Assembly: GCA_013298625.1 (NCBI GenBank)
Contig: JAAFIF010000012.1
Location: 1-64,000, forward strand
Reading direction: 5' to 3'
DNA: 64,000 nt
Origin: Myxococcales bacterium
GTDB taxonomy: Bacteria; Myxococcota_A; Polyangia; Polyangiales; Ga0077539
In this document: piece by piece, positions 28,781 to 38,236 of the stretch
Layout: the number at the start of each line of letters is the position of its first letter
Numbering within the stretch: position 1 is the first letter of the stretch
Notes under the pieces: generated by a model
Seen by the model: only the letters and a program-made list of their open reading frames with translations
What the model was told of the DNA's origin: nothing
Database searches by the model: none
Translations under genes and position numbers: made by a program

Positions 28781-29770
28781 ATGACCGCACGGGCTCTCAC
28801 GATCATCGCCGCGCTCGCCCTCGGGGCGCACGGCGCAGGCTGCGCGACGAGCGCGACGGCGCAGTCGACCGCGGCGCTCTCGGGGCGCGCGTATCGGGTG
28901 CGCGTCCATCGACCGGTCACCGTGGGGACGCGCTATCGGATCGAAGGTCGGGGCGAGATGCGGCGACGCAGCGAGGTGATCGACTCGTTTGGTCGACGCA
29001 TCGGCGGAGAAGAGTCCATGGCGAGCGCGGAGTTCATCGGCCACGCGACGGTGCGCGCGGTGGACGGCGAGGGCTACGCGAGCGAGATCGAGGTCGAGGT
29101 GCGCCGCGCGGTGGCGGACGACGGAGAGCGCTCGGGCCCGTTCATCGCGCCGGGATCGACGCTAGTGATCCGCGCGGGGACCGGCGAGCAAGAGCCCGTG
29201 GTCGAGCGAGAGGGTCGCGCGATCGACCGGTTTTCGTACACGTTTCTCGAGCTCGCGTTCGACTTGCGGAGCTTGTACGGGGCGCGCGCTGGCTTCTTCG
29301 GCCCGTCGCGACGCAGACGGGTGGGCGAGCGATGGCCGGTTCCGTCGCTGAGCACCGTGACGGTGTCGTCCGCGACGACGACGGTCACGCGCGAGGACGG
29401 AACGCGAGAGACGGTGCGCGCAGCGCCTCGCGCGACGCAGGACGGATCGAGCGCAGAGGCGACGTTGGCGCGGGTCGTGACGGTGGACGGCGTCTCGTGC
29501 CTCGAGGTTCGCACGACGCTGCGCTCGGACACGCGGCGCGAGGACGGCGCGATGGGCGCGGTGCAGACGCACGAGTGGACGATGCTCGTCCCTCGCGCGC
29601 GCAGCCGCGCTCCCCTGGGAATGTCCACGCGAAACTCGATCGACCGCTGGACCGTCACCGCGATCGACGGCCGTCCCGCGCGCGATCACCTCGCGGGCGA
29701 GCGCAGCACCGTGGTGCGCTTCTCGCCGATCGACGACGCTGCGGCGCAGGCGGCCAACAGCGCTCGCTGA
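28781..29770 (+). CDS. Lipoprotein, last gene of MoxR operon
   Basis: A 329-residue lipoprotein (lipobox HGAGC, cysteine 21). The mature region is beta-rich, with SYTFLELAFDLRSLYGARAG in the middle, and has no recognised enzyme motif. It is 24 bases downstream of the membrane protein gene and ends facing the DUF2288 gene 9 bases away. It may be an envelope target or accessory of the MoxR/DUF58/TgpA module, by context only. Confidence 0.8.
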   Translation: MTARALTIIAALALGAHGAGCATSATAQSTAALSGRAYRVRVHRPVTVGTRYRIEGRGEMRRRSEVIDSFGRRIGGEESMASAEFIGHATVRAVDGEGYASEIEVEVRRAVADDGERSGPFIAPGSTLVIRAGTGEQEPVVEREGRAIDRFSYTFLELAFDLRSLYGARAGFFGPSRRRRVGERWPVPSLSTVTVSSATTTVTREDGTRETVRAAPRATQDGSSAEATLARVVTVDGVSCLEVRTTLRSDTRREDGAMGAVQTHEWTMLVPRARSRAPLGMSTRNSIDRWTVTAIDGRPARDHLAGERSTVVRFSPIDDAAAQAANSAR

Positions 29771-29779
29771 CCGCGTCGC

Positions 29780-30100
29780 TCACGCGTTGGCTTGCTGCAG
29801 CTGCACGAGGACGAAGGGCTGCACCACCACCGCGAGCCACTCGCGCTGCGGCGCGCTCGGCCAGTGGGCGCGCTCTTCTTCGCTGGCGCGGCGAACGCTG
29901 CCGTCGGCGAGCCACGCGGCGACCCGCGCTTTGTCATCGAGCGCGATCGCCACAGCGCAGTCGAGCAGCGAGAGCGTCGGGGCAACGACGATCACGCCGT
30001 CGCGCTTCAGGTGCGCCGTGAGGTCGCTGGTGAACACCACGCCGAGGCTGCGCTCGAGGCTCGCGCGCACGCTGGCTTCTCTCTCGATCGAGTCCGTCAT
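29780..30100 (-). CDS. DUF2288 family protein
   Basis: A 106-residue soluble protein matching the DUF2288 pattern: an N-terminal helix, then VIVVAPTLSLLDCAVAIALD, DDKARVAAWLADGSVRRAS and a C-terminal VVQPFVLVQ. Family members are small proteins of unknown function found in many proteobacteria. It stands alone, convergent with the MoxR operon end and divergent from the gene at 30260. Confidence 0.87.
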   Translation of the reverse strand: MTDSIEREASVRASLERSLGVVFTSDLTAHLKRDGVIVVAPTLSLLDCAVAIALDDKARVAAWLADGSVRRASEEERAHWPSAPQREWLAVVVQPFVLVQLQQANA

Positions 30101-30195
30101 CGGAGTTGAGGGGGAGGACTACCTCGCGCGACGCGGGTTCGACAACGGGCGAGCGCGATGGCAGCGCGAGAGGGCTTTCGACGGTGCGGCTGCAT

Positions 30196-30209
30196 CGGGT
30201 ACATACCCG
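30196..30209. promoter_or_regulatory. Small inverted repeat upstream of 30260
   Basis: cgggta-ca-tacccg is a perfect 6-base inverted repeat with a 2-base spacer, 50 bases before the ATG at 30260 and in the divergent gap. It is a possible operator. Short palindromes arise often by chance in GC-rich DNA, so support is weak. Confidence 0.25.
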
Positions 30210-30259
30210 CTGCGCGCTGCGCGACTCGCGCGACGCCGCCACTGCCAGAATCGACCACT

Positions 30260-31558
30260 ATGAACGACGGATTCGCTGCGAAATGCCAGCACTGCGGTGA
30301 GACGCACGCGGTCAGGCTGCTCGACCCGCCCTCGCCCTGCGCGCGGTGCGAGGCGCCCGACCCGCTCGACGAGGCGACGGCGGTCGCGGTCGCGAGCGCC
30401 GCAGAGAAGGTGCGACGGATGACGGCCAACGCCCAGCGGACCGCGGCGCGACAGGACGCAGCGGCGGGGCGCTTCGGCGCGGCGATGGCGACGTTTGGCG
30501 GGCTCTCGTGGGCGTTCTTCGCGCTGGTGGCGGTGTCGGCGGTGTTCAGCGAGGTTCCGCCGACGCTGACGGGCAAGGCGCTGATGCGGTTGGTCAAGAC
30601 CGCGACGGGCGACACGGTCGACATGGCGATCGTGATGGCGTGGTGGACGCTCTTTGCGTTTGCTTTCTTCGCGGCGCTCACCGTGTGCGCGACGTTCGCG
30701 ACGCTGTTCGTGCTGCGAAAGCCCCTCGCTGTGGCAGAGGCCCTCGCGCCAATCGAGCCCGGCGCGCCCCGCCGCTGCCGGCTCTGCGGCGCGGGCCTGC
30801 CCGGCGACGGCGTCGAGCGCGCGTGCTCGGCGTGCGGCGCGAAGAGCATCGTTCGCAAGGGCGTCTCGGGGCCGAGCGCCGTCGCGCTCGATGAGCACCT
30901 CGCCGCGATCGAACGCGCGCCGCTCGGCGCTCCCAGCGCCGCGAGCCGGGCTCCCGACGTCGTGGTCGCCCTCGCCTCCGCTGCGCCGGCCCTGGTGATG
31001 CTCGCACAACAATTCAAGATCACCGGGACGCACAAGACCTGGCCCGAGCTCATCCCCCTCGTGTGGGCGCTGTTCGCGATGGCGGCCGGCTGGTGCCTGC
31101 TGTGGCTGACCCGGTGGAGCGCCGAGGCGCCGTCGCTCGAAGGCGCGTCGATCGGCGCGCGCGTGCTCGTCAAGGGCCGCGCATACCGCGTCGCAGGCCG
31201 CCTTCGCGCGAGCACAGACAGCACCATCGGCGCGCCGATGCTGACGCTGCTCGACCCCGAGGACGACGATCACCACTCGAAGCTCGCGGTGGCGCTCGAC
31301 GTCGGCACGCGGTCGATCGACGTGCGAGCGTTCGAAGTGCACGACGGCGGAGCCGAGTTCGACGCTGCTGCGCGGGCCGCCACGTTCGTCGAGCACACGC
31401 ACGAAGCGCGCGGCGCGAGCTCGTCGCTCGTCGCGCTCGTCGAAGAGAGCCCCCGGTGGTTCGTCACGGACCCGGCCAACGGAGCCGAGCCGCAGTGGAC
31501 GATGACGCCCATCGCGCTCGCCGCAGACGAGCTGCTGCTTCTCAGCCCGCGCGCGTAG
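30260..31558 (+). CDS. Zinc-ribbon membrane protein, unknown
   Basis: A 432-residue protein. The N-terminus is a CxxC zinc ribbon (CQHCGETHAV and CARCEAP, residues 9-30). Two long hydrophobic helices (about 85-155) follow, then a second zinc-ribbon pair (CRLCGAG and CSACGAKS, near 175-196), another hydrophobic pair and a soluble beta-rich C-terminal domain. No family name is known to me. The start is the ATG just before the first CxxC. Its 3' end overlaps the opposite-strand gene by 17 bases. Confidence 0.8.
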   Translation: MNDGFAAKCQHCGETHAVRLLDPPSPCARCEAPDPLDEATAVAVASAAEKVRRMTANAQRTAARQDAAAGRFGAAMATFGGLSWAFFALVAVSAVFSEVPPTLTGKALMRLVKTATGDTVDMAIVMAWWTLFAFAFFAALTVCATFATLFVLRKPLAVAEALAPIEPGAPRRCRLCGAGLPGDGVERACSACGAKSIVRKGVSGPSAVALDEHLAAIERAPLGAPSAASRAPDVVVALASAAPALVMLAQQFKITGTHKTWPELIPLVWALFAMAAGWCLLWLTRWSAEAPSLEGASIGARVLVKGRAYRVAGRLRASTDSTIGAPMLTLLDPEDDDHHSKLAVALDVGTRSIDVRAFEVHDGGAEFDAAARAATFVEHTHEARGASSSLVALVEESPRWFVTDPANGAEPQWTMTPIALAADELLLLSPRA

Positions 31559-32318
31559 CGCCCGTCGACTCGTCGAGCGCCGCGACCAGCGCGTCCAGCG
31601 CGGCGCGATCGACCTTGCGCGTGACGCACACGCGGGCCTCGTCGCCGACGAACCCAGCCCCGTCGAGCGCCTCTCTCGCGCGGGTGATCTCGGCGTCGCT
31701 CACGGTGTCCTTCACGCCCCGCGAGAAGAGCCACAGGACAGGGGTGCGCAGGCCAGCGGCCTTCCAGTCGGCGAGCTTCTGCTTCTGATTGGCGACGATG
31801 CGCGCGTCCGCGAAGAGCGCGAAGACGGCTCCGACATAGGGCGCGTCGGGCTCGTGCGGGGGTAGCTCTTCTCCCGTGCGAACGACGACGAGCTCGTACG
31901 CGCGCAGCGTCGAGGGCCAACGGAAGTGCCGGGCCAGCGCGAGCAGATCATCCACGGTTCCCATCGCAGAAATGGCGCTTCCGGCGATGTACACCCGCGC
32001 CCTCGGGAGCAGCGCCGGGTCGATCGGCGGCGCCTTCGCTGCGCGCTCGCGCTCTGCGGCGGCCTCGCGCTCGCGCTGCTCGGCGAGCAGGATCATCGCG
32101 GCTTTGTCAGCGAATCGTGGGCGATACGCGCGCAAGAGCCTCAGCGCGCTCTCGGGGTCTGCGTCGATCGCGCACCGAAGGTGAAAGCTCACAGAGATGA
32201 GCGCGCCGTCGTCTGCGTACGCGCCGGCGCGGGCGCGGACCTCGTCGAGCTCGATCCGCTGTCGGCATCGAACGCACTTCGCGACGCCAGAGCGCCCAGG
32301 GCCAATGGACTCGAACAT
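31542..32318 (-). CDS. Protein with PARP-type zinc-finger-like N-terminus
   Basis: A 258-residue soluble protein. Residues 8-52 fit the PARP-type zinc finger pattern: GRSGVAKCVRCRQRIELDEV followed by FHLRC, with C15, C18, H46 and C49 as ligands. In eukaryotes this finger recognises DNA ends. A charged helical spacer (residues 75-100) leads to an alpha/beta domain starting RARVYIAGSAIS, with no ADP-ribosyltransferase motif. The assignment rests on the motif. It converges on the zinc-ribbon gene with a 17-base overlap and is divergent from the SDR at 32429. Confidence 0.78.
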   Translation of the reverse strand: MFESIGPGRSGVAKCVRCRQRIELDEVRARAGAYADDGALISVSFHLRCAIDADPESALRLLRAYRPRFADKAAMILLAEQREREAAAERERAAKAPPIDPALLPRARVYIAGSAISAMGTVDDLLALARHFRWPSTLRAYELVVVRTGEELPPHEPDAPYVGAVFALFADARIVANQKQKLADWKAAGLRTPVLWLFSRGVKDTVSDAEITRAREALDGAGFVGDEARVCVTRKVDRAALDALVAALDESTGATRAG

Positions 32319-32428
32319 CGGTGACTCGGTCGAACGTACACTGTCCGGCGGGCGGGCGATGGTTCTGCCCCTGTACGCGGAGGCGGAGGATCAGCGAGCT
32401 TCGTGAGGGCACGGTACGCTCTGCCTCC

Positions 32429-33469
32429 ATGGCGACGAGCGACGAGTCGTGGGCGGAGCCCCTTCGCGGGGCGCGCGTGTTGATCACTGGCGCGACGGGA
32501 TTTCTCGGTAGCGCGATGGCCGAGCAGCTGTGCGATCGCGGCGCGGTCGTGCGCGCGTTGGTGCGCGGGGACGAGCTGCCGCCGAACCTGCGCGGGCGCG
32601 ACGTGCAGTCGGTGAAGGGCTCGCTGCTCGACGCCGCGACGCTCGATCGCGCGCTCGACGGAGTGACGTACGTGTTTCACGTGGCGGCGGACGTGCGGAT
32701 GTACCGCGCCGCGTGGGACGAGGCGTTTCGCTCGAACGTGACGGCGACGAAGCTCTTGGCCGAGCGCAGCGCGGCGGCGAAGGTGCGGCGGCTGGTGTAC
32801 ACGTCGAGCGGGTCGACCTTGGGCAAGCCGCACGACGCGTTCGACGGCCCGCCGCGGCCGGTGGACGAGCGCAGCGAGTACAATTTCGACGGTCTCGGGT
32901 GGGTGTATCCGCCAACGAAATTCCAGGGCGAACAAGCGGTCCTCGAGGCGTGTACCCGCGGGCTCGACGCGGTCATCACGCACCCGACGGCGATCTTCGG
33001 GCCCGGCGATTGGAAGCAGAACCTGCTGCCGCTCTACCGCGCTCCCAAGCAGCTCTTGGGACGGTTCGCCACCAACGGGACGCGCAGCGTCTGCGACGTG
33101 CGCGACGTCGCCGAGGGGCACTTGCGCGCGGCGGTGCTGGGCGTCGCGGGAGAGCGCTACGCGCTGGCGGGCGAAGTGCTCTCGGTGCGCGAGCTCATGA
33201 GCGAGATCGCCGCGGCGGTGGGCGGACGAGGCCCGCGGTGGGTGCTGCCAGCGCCCGCTGTGCTCGGCCTCGCGCGGGTGATCGAAGCGGCCGCGGCGCT
33301 GCGGGGACGGCCGCCGCTCTTGTCGCGAGAGATGGCGATGCAGTCGTGCTTTCGCGTGGCGATTTCGTCGGCGAAGGCCGAGCGAGCGCTGGGCTATCGA
33401 TCGCGGCCCGCGCGCGAGTCGATCGCCGACGGCGCCGCGTTCTACCGCGCGCAGGGGTGGCTCGCGTAG
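32429..33469 (+). CDS. NAD(P)-dependent epimerase/dehydratase-like SDR
   Basis: A 346-residue extended SDR. The Rossmann motif TGATGFLG is at 20-27, and the catalytic set is visible as YTSSGS followed by YPPTKF (YxxxK). DAVITHPTAIFGPGD is the typical strand leading to the substrate site. Such enzymes reduce or epimerise sugar nucleotides, sterols or dihydroflavonol-like substrates. The ATG at 32429 is chosen because the frame upstream is not family-like. It stands alone, so no pathway can be assigned. Confidence 0.92.
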   Translation: MATSDESWAEPLRGARVLITGATGFLGSAMAEQLCDRGAVVRALVRGDELPPNLRGRDVQSVKGSLLDAATLDRALDGVTYVFHVAADVRMYRAAWDEAFRSNVTATKLLAERSAAAKVRRLVYTSSGSTLGKPHDAFDGPPRPVDERSEYNFDGLGWVYPPTKFQGEQAVLEACTRGLDAVITHPTAIFGPGDWKQNLLPLYRAPKQLLGRFATNGTRSVCDVRDVAEGHLRAAVLGVAGERYALAGEVLSVRELMSEIAAAVGGRGPRWVLPAPAVLGLARVIEAAAALRGRPPLLSREMAMQSCFRVAISSAKAERALGYRSRPARESIADGAAFYRAQGWLA

Positions 33470-33476
33470 CGAGCGC

Positions 33477-35948
33477 TCAGCGAATCCAGAGGTCGCGCCA
33501 CTGGGTTCCGCTCTGGCCGTAGTCGATGCCGGTGAGCTCTGGGCTGCCGAGGGCGGTGGAGCCTGCGGTGACCGTCCCGGCGCCCCACCAGGCGCGGTTG
33601 CCGATGCGCGAGGGCATCGCGCTCGTGCCGTAGTCACGGTAGACGAAGCCGTTGCGCGTGTCGTTGCCGTCGGTGTTGCAGTTCACGTGGCAATCGCCGC
33701 CGAAGATCGCGATTCGCTGCGGTCCAGGCTGGTCGCGCTCGCCCCCGAGCGTCGGGCACTGATCGTCCACGCACCCCGCAGGGACGCTTCTCCACGCGCC
33801 CCCCGCGCCGAGCCACGCGCCGTACATGTCCCCGTCGTTCTGCGCGATGTACGAGCCGTACCAGCACGCTGCGTCGCCCGCCGTGCAGTCGTTGATCTGA
33901 AAGAAATTGCCCGCGTTGGTGCCGCTCGCGACGTGGCGGCCGACGCGGACCGCGGTCCCCGTCATGCTCGCGTACGCGGGGTGCAGCGCGTTGCCCATGC
34001 CGCCCGGCGCGGTGATCGCGACCATCGTGGTGTCGAGAAAGGGCAGAAACCGCGGGTCGCCGATGCGTCCGACGAGCGCCCAACCGCCACCGTCCGTGCT
34101 CTGGTCGCAGTAGACCGACTGCGGTCCGACGGGGCCCGCGCCGTCGGGGTCGAGCATGTACACGCCGCTCGTGACGCCGCCGCTCAGCTGCGCGTCGCGG
34201 CAGGTGCGCACGGTGAGCGAGCAGAAGCCCACGCTCTCGTCGCTTCCGCCGAACTGTGAGACGCCCTCGTGGTGCCAGAACCACTTGTTCTGCGCGGGCG
34301 ACACGGTGAACGAGCACATGTCGCTCAAGTTCGTGAAGCTCGCGACGGTCTGGGTCATCGCGCCGAGGCTGCTGATCGCGGTGCGCGCGATGGTCGTGTT
34401 GCTCTGCACGTACGTCACGTACAGCGCGCCTCCGAAGAACTCGGCGACGCCCCACACAGCGTGATTTTCGCAGCTCTGATGCGGCGGAAGCGTAAACGCC
34501 CCGCGATCGGCCACGGTCCCCGTCGGCAGCGCGATGTCGAGCGCGCGACCTGCGGTGAGCACCACCACGCGGCCCATCCCCGAGAAGATCCCCTGCGTCG
34601 CCGAGAACGTGTCGTTGAACGTGAAGCTCGACGAGAGCAGCGTCGCGGCGCCGGCTGCGCCGGTCGACGGATCGAGCCTGAAGAACCGGTCGATGGTCAC
34701 CGTCGTGCCGCCGAAGCTCGCGCGAAACGGCCCCGCCGCGGTGCCGAACGCATAGGCCGTCTGCGTCGCGAGGTCGTTGAACAGCGCGTCGTAGACGGCG
34801 CCCACGGCGGCCCCGCCCGTCACGTCCGCGGTCGAGAAGCGCCCGGTGCTGTTGTCGCCCGTGTAGAAGACCTGCGCGGGAGAGAAGGCGATTCCGCCGC
34901 GGTCGTCGCCGGTCGCCGCGACGTGCTCGACGAGACGGCAGCTCGCCGCCGGAAGGCCCGAGAGCTGAAACACCGTTCCGCCAAGGCCGCCGACGCACGC
35001 GCCCATCGAGCACGTCTGGCCCGCGGCGCACGCCCTGCCGCACGCCCCGCAGCTCGCAGCGCTCGTGTTGGTGTTGCTCTCGCAGCCGTTGGCCGCGATG
35101 CCGTCGCAGTCCGCGAAGCCCGCGTTGCACGCAGCAACCGCGCACGCGCCAGCCGTGCACCGCGGCGTCGCGTTCGGCAAGACGCACGCCGCTCCGCACG
35201 CGCCGCAGTGAGCCGCGCTCGTTCGCGTGTCCACCTCGCACCCGTTCGCCGCCATCGCGTCGCAGTTGGCGAAGCCCGCGTTGCACACGCCCAGCCCGCA
35301 CGCGCCCATCGAGCACGTCGCCGCAGCGTTGGCCGAAGAGCACGCCCTGCCGCACATCCCGCAGTTGGCCACGCTGCTGCTCGTGTCCACGCAGCTCATC
35401 GTCGCGCCGCTCGTGCAGATCGTGCCCGGCGCGGGGCAGTCGATCCTGCACGCGCCCATCACGCACATCTGCCCCATCGGGCACGCGTTGCCGCAGGCAC
35501 CACAATTCAACGAGTCCGCTTGGGTGTCGACGCACGCGGCGCCGCAGAGCGTGCGGTCCATCGGGCAACCACAGGTCCCGCTGTTGCAGCCCTGGCCTGC
35601 GGGGCACGCGTTGCCGCACATCCCGCAGTTGCTGGTGTCTGCCTGCAGATCGACGCACGTCCCGCCGCAGTTGTCGGTGCCCGCGGCGCAGCGAGGCCCG
35701 CTGTCGATCGGCGCGTCCGGCGCCGCGTCGCTCGCGGCATCGCCGGCTGCGTCGCTCGCGAGGCCAGCGTCGGTCGCGACGTCTGCGATCGCGTCAGGCG
35801 CGGCGCTCGCGTCTCGCGGGGCGTCCATCGCGACGTCCGTCGTCGAGGGTGCGTCCGCACGCGCGTCCCCCGCGTCGTTGACGCTCGGGGGTGAAGCGCA
35901 CGCGGCGAGCGCGAAGGTCGTGAGCAACAGCGGAGTTCGTCGAAGCAT
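33477..35948 (-). CDS. Cys-rich lipoprotein with fibrinogen-like domain
   Basis: An 823-residue lipoprotein (lipobox ALAAC, cysteine 17). An Asp/Ala-rich linker runs to about residue 80, then a run of about seven Cys-rich repeats (CGxCGxxC, NGCE, GQxC) to about 320, then a beta-rich middle. The C-terminal 230 residues contain SGVYMLDPDG and YCDQSTDGGGWALVGR, the hallmark of fibrinogen-related domains, which bind sugars or acetylated ligands in animals. This fits a surface adhesin. A hairpin (35964-35970 with 35975-35981) lies in its leader. Confidence 0.88.
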   Translation of the reverse strand: MLRRTPLLLTTFALAACASPPSVNDAGDARADAPSTTDVAMDAPRDASAAPDAIADVATDAGLASDAAGDAASDAAPDAPIDSGPRCAAGTDNCGGTCVDLQADTSNCGMCGNACPAGQGCNSGTCGCPMDRTLCGAACVDTQADSLNCGACGNACPMGQMCVMGACRIDCPAPGTICTSGATMSCVDTSSSVANCGMCGRACSSANAAATCSMGACGLGVCNAGFANCDAMAANGCEVDTRTSAAHCGACGAACVLPNATPRCTAGACAVAACNAGFADCDGIAANGCESNTNTSAASCGACGRACAAGQTCSMGACVGGLGGTVFQLSGLPAASCRLVEHVAATGDDRGGIAFSPAQVFYTGDNSTGRFSTADVTGGAAVGAVYDALFNDLATQTAYAFGTAAGPFRASFGGTTVTIDRFFRLDPSTGAAGAATLLSSSFTFNDTFSATQGIFSGMGRVVVLTAGRALDIALPTGTVADRGAFTLPPHQSCENHAVWGVAEFFGGALYVTYVQSNTTIARTAISSLGAMTQTVASFTNLSDMCSFTVSPAQNKWFWHHEGVSQFGGSDESVGFCSLTVRTCRDAQLSGGVTSGVYMLDPDGAGPVGPQSVYCDQSTDGGGWALVGRIGDPRFLPFLDTTMVAITAPGGMGNALHPAYASMTGTAVRVGRHVASGTNAGNFFQINDCTAGDAACWYGSYIAQNDGDMYGAWLGAGGAWRSVPAGCVDDQCPTLGGERDQPGPQRIAIFGGDCHVNCNTDGNDTRNGFVYRDYGTSAMPSRIGNRAWWGAGTVTAGSTALGSPELTGIDYGQSGTQWRDLWIR

Positions 35949-36029
35949 GGATGGTCACCTCGACCGCGACGCTCGTCGCGGGGTTGCTATTGGTAGCATT
36001 GCAAGCGAAGCGCGCGGCATTGGTGTGGC

Positions 36030-37616
36030 TCAGAAAGTGTGCGACCAGGCGCTGCCGGCGATGCGATTGCCCGCAGCGTTGATGAACTCGACGGCGACCG
36101 TGCGCGTGCTCGGATTGGCGCGGACCACGGTGTAGCTGTGGATGTTGTCGAGCACGCGCACGGGCCACTGCGCGGCGACGAGCGACGGGTTGGCGTCGCG
36201 GTTCGAGCCCGAAGGCCCCATCACAACCTCCCAGATCCTGCTCCACGCGCCGGCCGACTCGACTTTGCACACGCCGCCGAAGTGAACGTCGCCAGAGAGC
36301 CAGAGGACGCCGTTGATGGAGTTGTCCACGATGTGGTCGAGGATCTCGCGGCGCTGCGAGGCGTAGCCGTTCCAGTTGTCCGAGTCGCCGCCGGCGCGGT
36401 CGACGATGGGCACGGAGTTGAGGATGAATTTGAACACGCAGGGAGACGCGCGCAGCCCTGCTTTGAGCCAGTCCATTTGCGTACGAGACAGATACGTGGA
36501 CGCGCGCGCCGCGTTGGTCGACGCGGTCGACGGCCGTCGCTCGCTGCGGCAGTCCAAGATGAAGATCTCTGCTGTGCGGCCCCAGCGAAACTTGCGCCAG
36601 ATGCGGTTCGGCGCCGCGCTGTCCCTGCGCGTCGCGCGGTGCTCGAAGAACGCCTGCCGCGCGTAGCCGAGGCGGGTGGCGCTGAAGGTCTCGGGGTTCC
36701 AGTTGTTGAGCACCTCGTGGTCGTCCCAGGTGAGGTACATCCCCGTCGAACGGTGCAGCGCGCGCATGCCCGCGGTGTCCCAGTTCATGCGGTATTTTTC
36801 ACGGTACTCCGCGAGCGAGACCGCGTTGGTCCCCGCGTCGGCGTAGATGTGATCGCCGAGGTGGATGAAGAAATCGAGGTCCGTGCGCGAGCCCGCGTGC
36901 TGCAGCACCGGGTGCGGCGCGGCCGTGGGGTGCGAGCAGGACGTCCCGCCGAACACGATGGGCGCCAGCGTGTCCGCGGCGAACGCCGTCTGCACGGTGC
37001 CGATCGCGCTGCGCCCCGTGGGCGCGCTCGCGGGCCCCACGAGAAACGCGTACCGATGCAGCTTGTTCGCGCGCAGCCCGTTGACGATCACCCGCACGAA
37101 TCCGCCGGCGCCCACCGTGACCGCGCCGTTGAAGCGCACCGCGACGATGGCGCTGCCGTTCATCTCGAGCACGCGCAACGTGAGCGGCGTCGTCCCGTCG
37201 TACTTCGTCCAAAAGATGATCGACGTGTCCGTCGCGTCCCCCGCCATCACCGCGTACGGAAACAGCCCCGCCCGCTCAGGAACCGAGCGAAAATCCGGGT
37301 TCATCACGGTCACGCCGCTGTCTGCCGCCGCGTCCGCGCGCGCGTCTGCGGTCCGTGCGTCGAGCGCCGCGTCCCTCGCCGCATCCCTCGTCGCGTCGAG
37401 CGCGGCGCTGTCGGTCGCAGCAGCATCGTCGTCGACCGCGCTCGCGTCGAGGTCCTCGGGGCTCGCGTCGAACTCAGGATCGGGCGTCGCGTCGAAATCA
37501 ACGTTGGGCTCGCCGTCGCCGCCATCCCCCCCGTCGAGGCCTCCTGCGCACGCGCCGAGCGCGGTCGTCGCGGTGACCGTCGTCGCCTTCAGCAAGCGTC
37601 GTCGCGTGAGCTTCAT
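36030..37616 (-). CDS. PhoD-like alkaline phosphatase, Tat-exported lipoprotein
   Basis: A 528-residue metallophosphatase of the PhoD family. The N-terminus has a twin-arginine motif (TRRRLLK, residues 4-10) and a lipobox-like LGAC (cysteine 23), so it is probably exported folded and lipidated. A DAR/DAA-rich linker fills 35-100. The metal-site motifs HLGDHIYAD, TWDDHE and SGDVHFGG are all present. PhoD enzymes hydrolyse phosphodiesters or monoesters outside the cell with Ca/Fe. The linker is unlike most PhoD proteins and resembles the Asp-rich linkers of this genome's lipoproteins. Confidence 0.93.
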   Translation of the reverse strand: MKLTRRRLLKATTVTATTALGACAGGLDGGDGGDGEPNVDFDATPDPEFDASPEDLDASAVDDDAAATDSAALDATRDAARDAALDARTADARADAAADSGVTVMNPDFRSVPERAGLFPYAVMAGDATDTSIIFWTKYDGTTPLTLRVLEMNGSAIVAVRFNGAVTVGAGGFVRVIVNGLRANKLHRYAFLVGPASAPTGRSAIGTVQTAFAADTLAPIVFGGTSCSHPTAAPHPVLQHAGSRTDLDFFIHLGDHIYADAGTNAVSLAEYREKYRMNWDTAGMRALHRSTGMYLTWDDHEVLNNWNPETFSATRLGYARQAFFEHRATRRDSAAPNRIWRKFRWGRTAEIFILDCRSERRPSTASTNAARASTYLSRTQMDWLKAGLRASPCVFKFILNSVPIVDRAGGDSDNWNGYASQRREILDHIVDNSINGVLWLSGDVHFGGVCKVESAGAWSRIWEVVMGPSGSNRDANPSLVAAQWPVRVLDNIHSYTVVRANPSTRTVAVEFINAAGNRIAGSAWSHTF

Positions 37617-37732
37617 CGACGGTCATCGTACGGCCAGTCGAAGCGCGGCCGCCATGGCGCTGTCAGCCTGCGAGCGCGCAGCTCAGCGCAGAAAGTTGTC
37701 GCGGGTGTGCGAGCCCCGCTAGCGTCTCGCGC

Positions 37733-38236
37733 ATGGGATCCGCATACATTGGGAGCGTGATCGCGCACAGCGGCAACACTGCGACGATCCGCGTGTATCA
37801 ACACCACCCGGACTACGGTCTGGACCCCGAGTTCTTCATGGACGAGTGGGGCGCGATGGCCATCGCCGGCTGGGCGTTCACCGACGGCTACGCGGTGCTC
37901 AACTTCAAGCGCACCAAGACCGACGCTCCGTACGCGAAGCTGCTCGCCGACGGCGCCAAGACGGCGCTCGGCGAGAGCATCGGCTCGTTCGACAACTTGT
38001 TCGATACCCCTGCGAGCGACGTCGAAGCGCTGCGCGTCACCAAGGTCGAGCTCGTTCGCAGCGCGTACAACGACGAGAACTCACCCGAGCGCCTGACGGC
38101 CGCGGGATATCCCCCGAACCAAGAGCGCTTTCACGAAGTGGTCATGAAGATCTGCGGGATCCTCGACATCCACGTCGAGGCCGAGGACGACGAGATCCTC
38201 GCGCCGCTCGTCGTCGGCGTCGAGTGGGAGTACTGA
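37733..38236 (+). CDS. Hypothetical soluble protein
   Basis: A 167-residue acidic protein with no signal peptide or membrane helix. It has an SYIG-like strand start (GSVIAHSGNTATIRVY), a Trp/Asp-rich middle (MDEWGAMAIAGWAFTDGYAV) and a C-terminal VVMKICGILDIHVEAEDDEI. No family was recognised. The start at 37733 follows a 116-base divergent gap shared with the PhoD gene, which has no obvious promoter elements. Confidence 0.8.
   Translation: MGSAYIGSVIAHSGNTATIRVYQHHPDYGLDPEFFMDEWGAMAIAGWAFTDGYAVLNFKRTKTDAPYAKLLADGAKTALGESIGSFDNLFDTPASDVEALRVTKVELVRSAYNDENSPERLTAAGYPPNQERFHEVVMKICGILDIHVEAEDDEILAPLVVGVEWEY

Noticed and set aside
31542..32318. BRCT or ADP-ribosyltransferase domain in the PARP-finger-like protein
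   Set aside because: Neither the BRCT GT/W pattern nor a transferase H-Y-E triad is visible in the C-terminal part.
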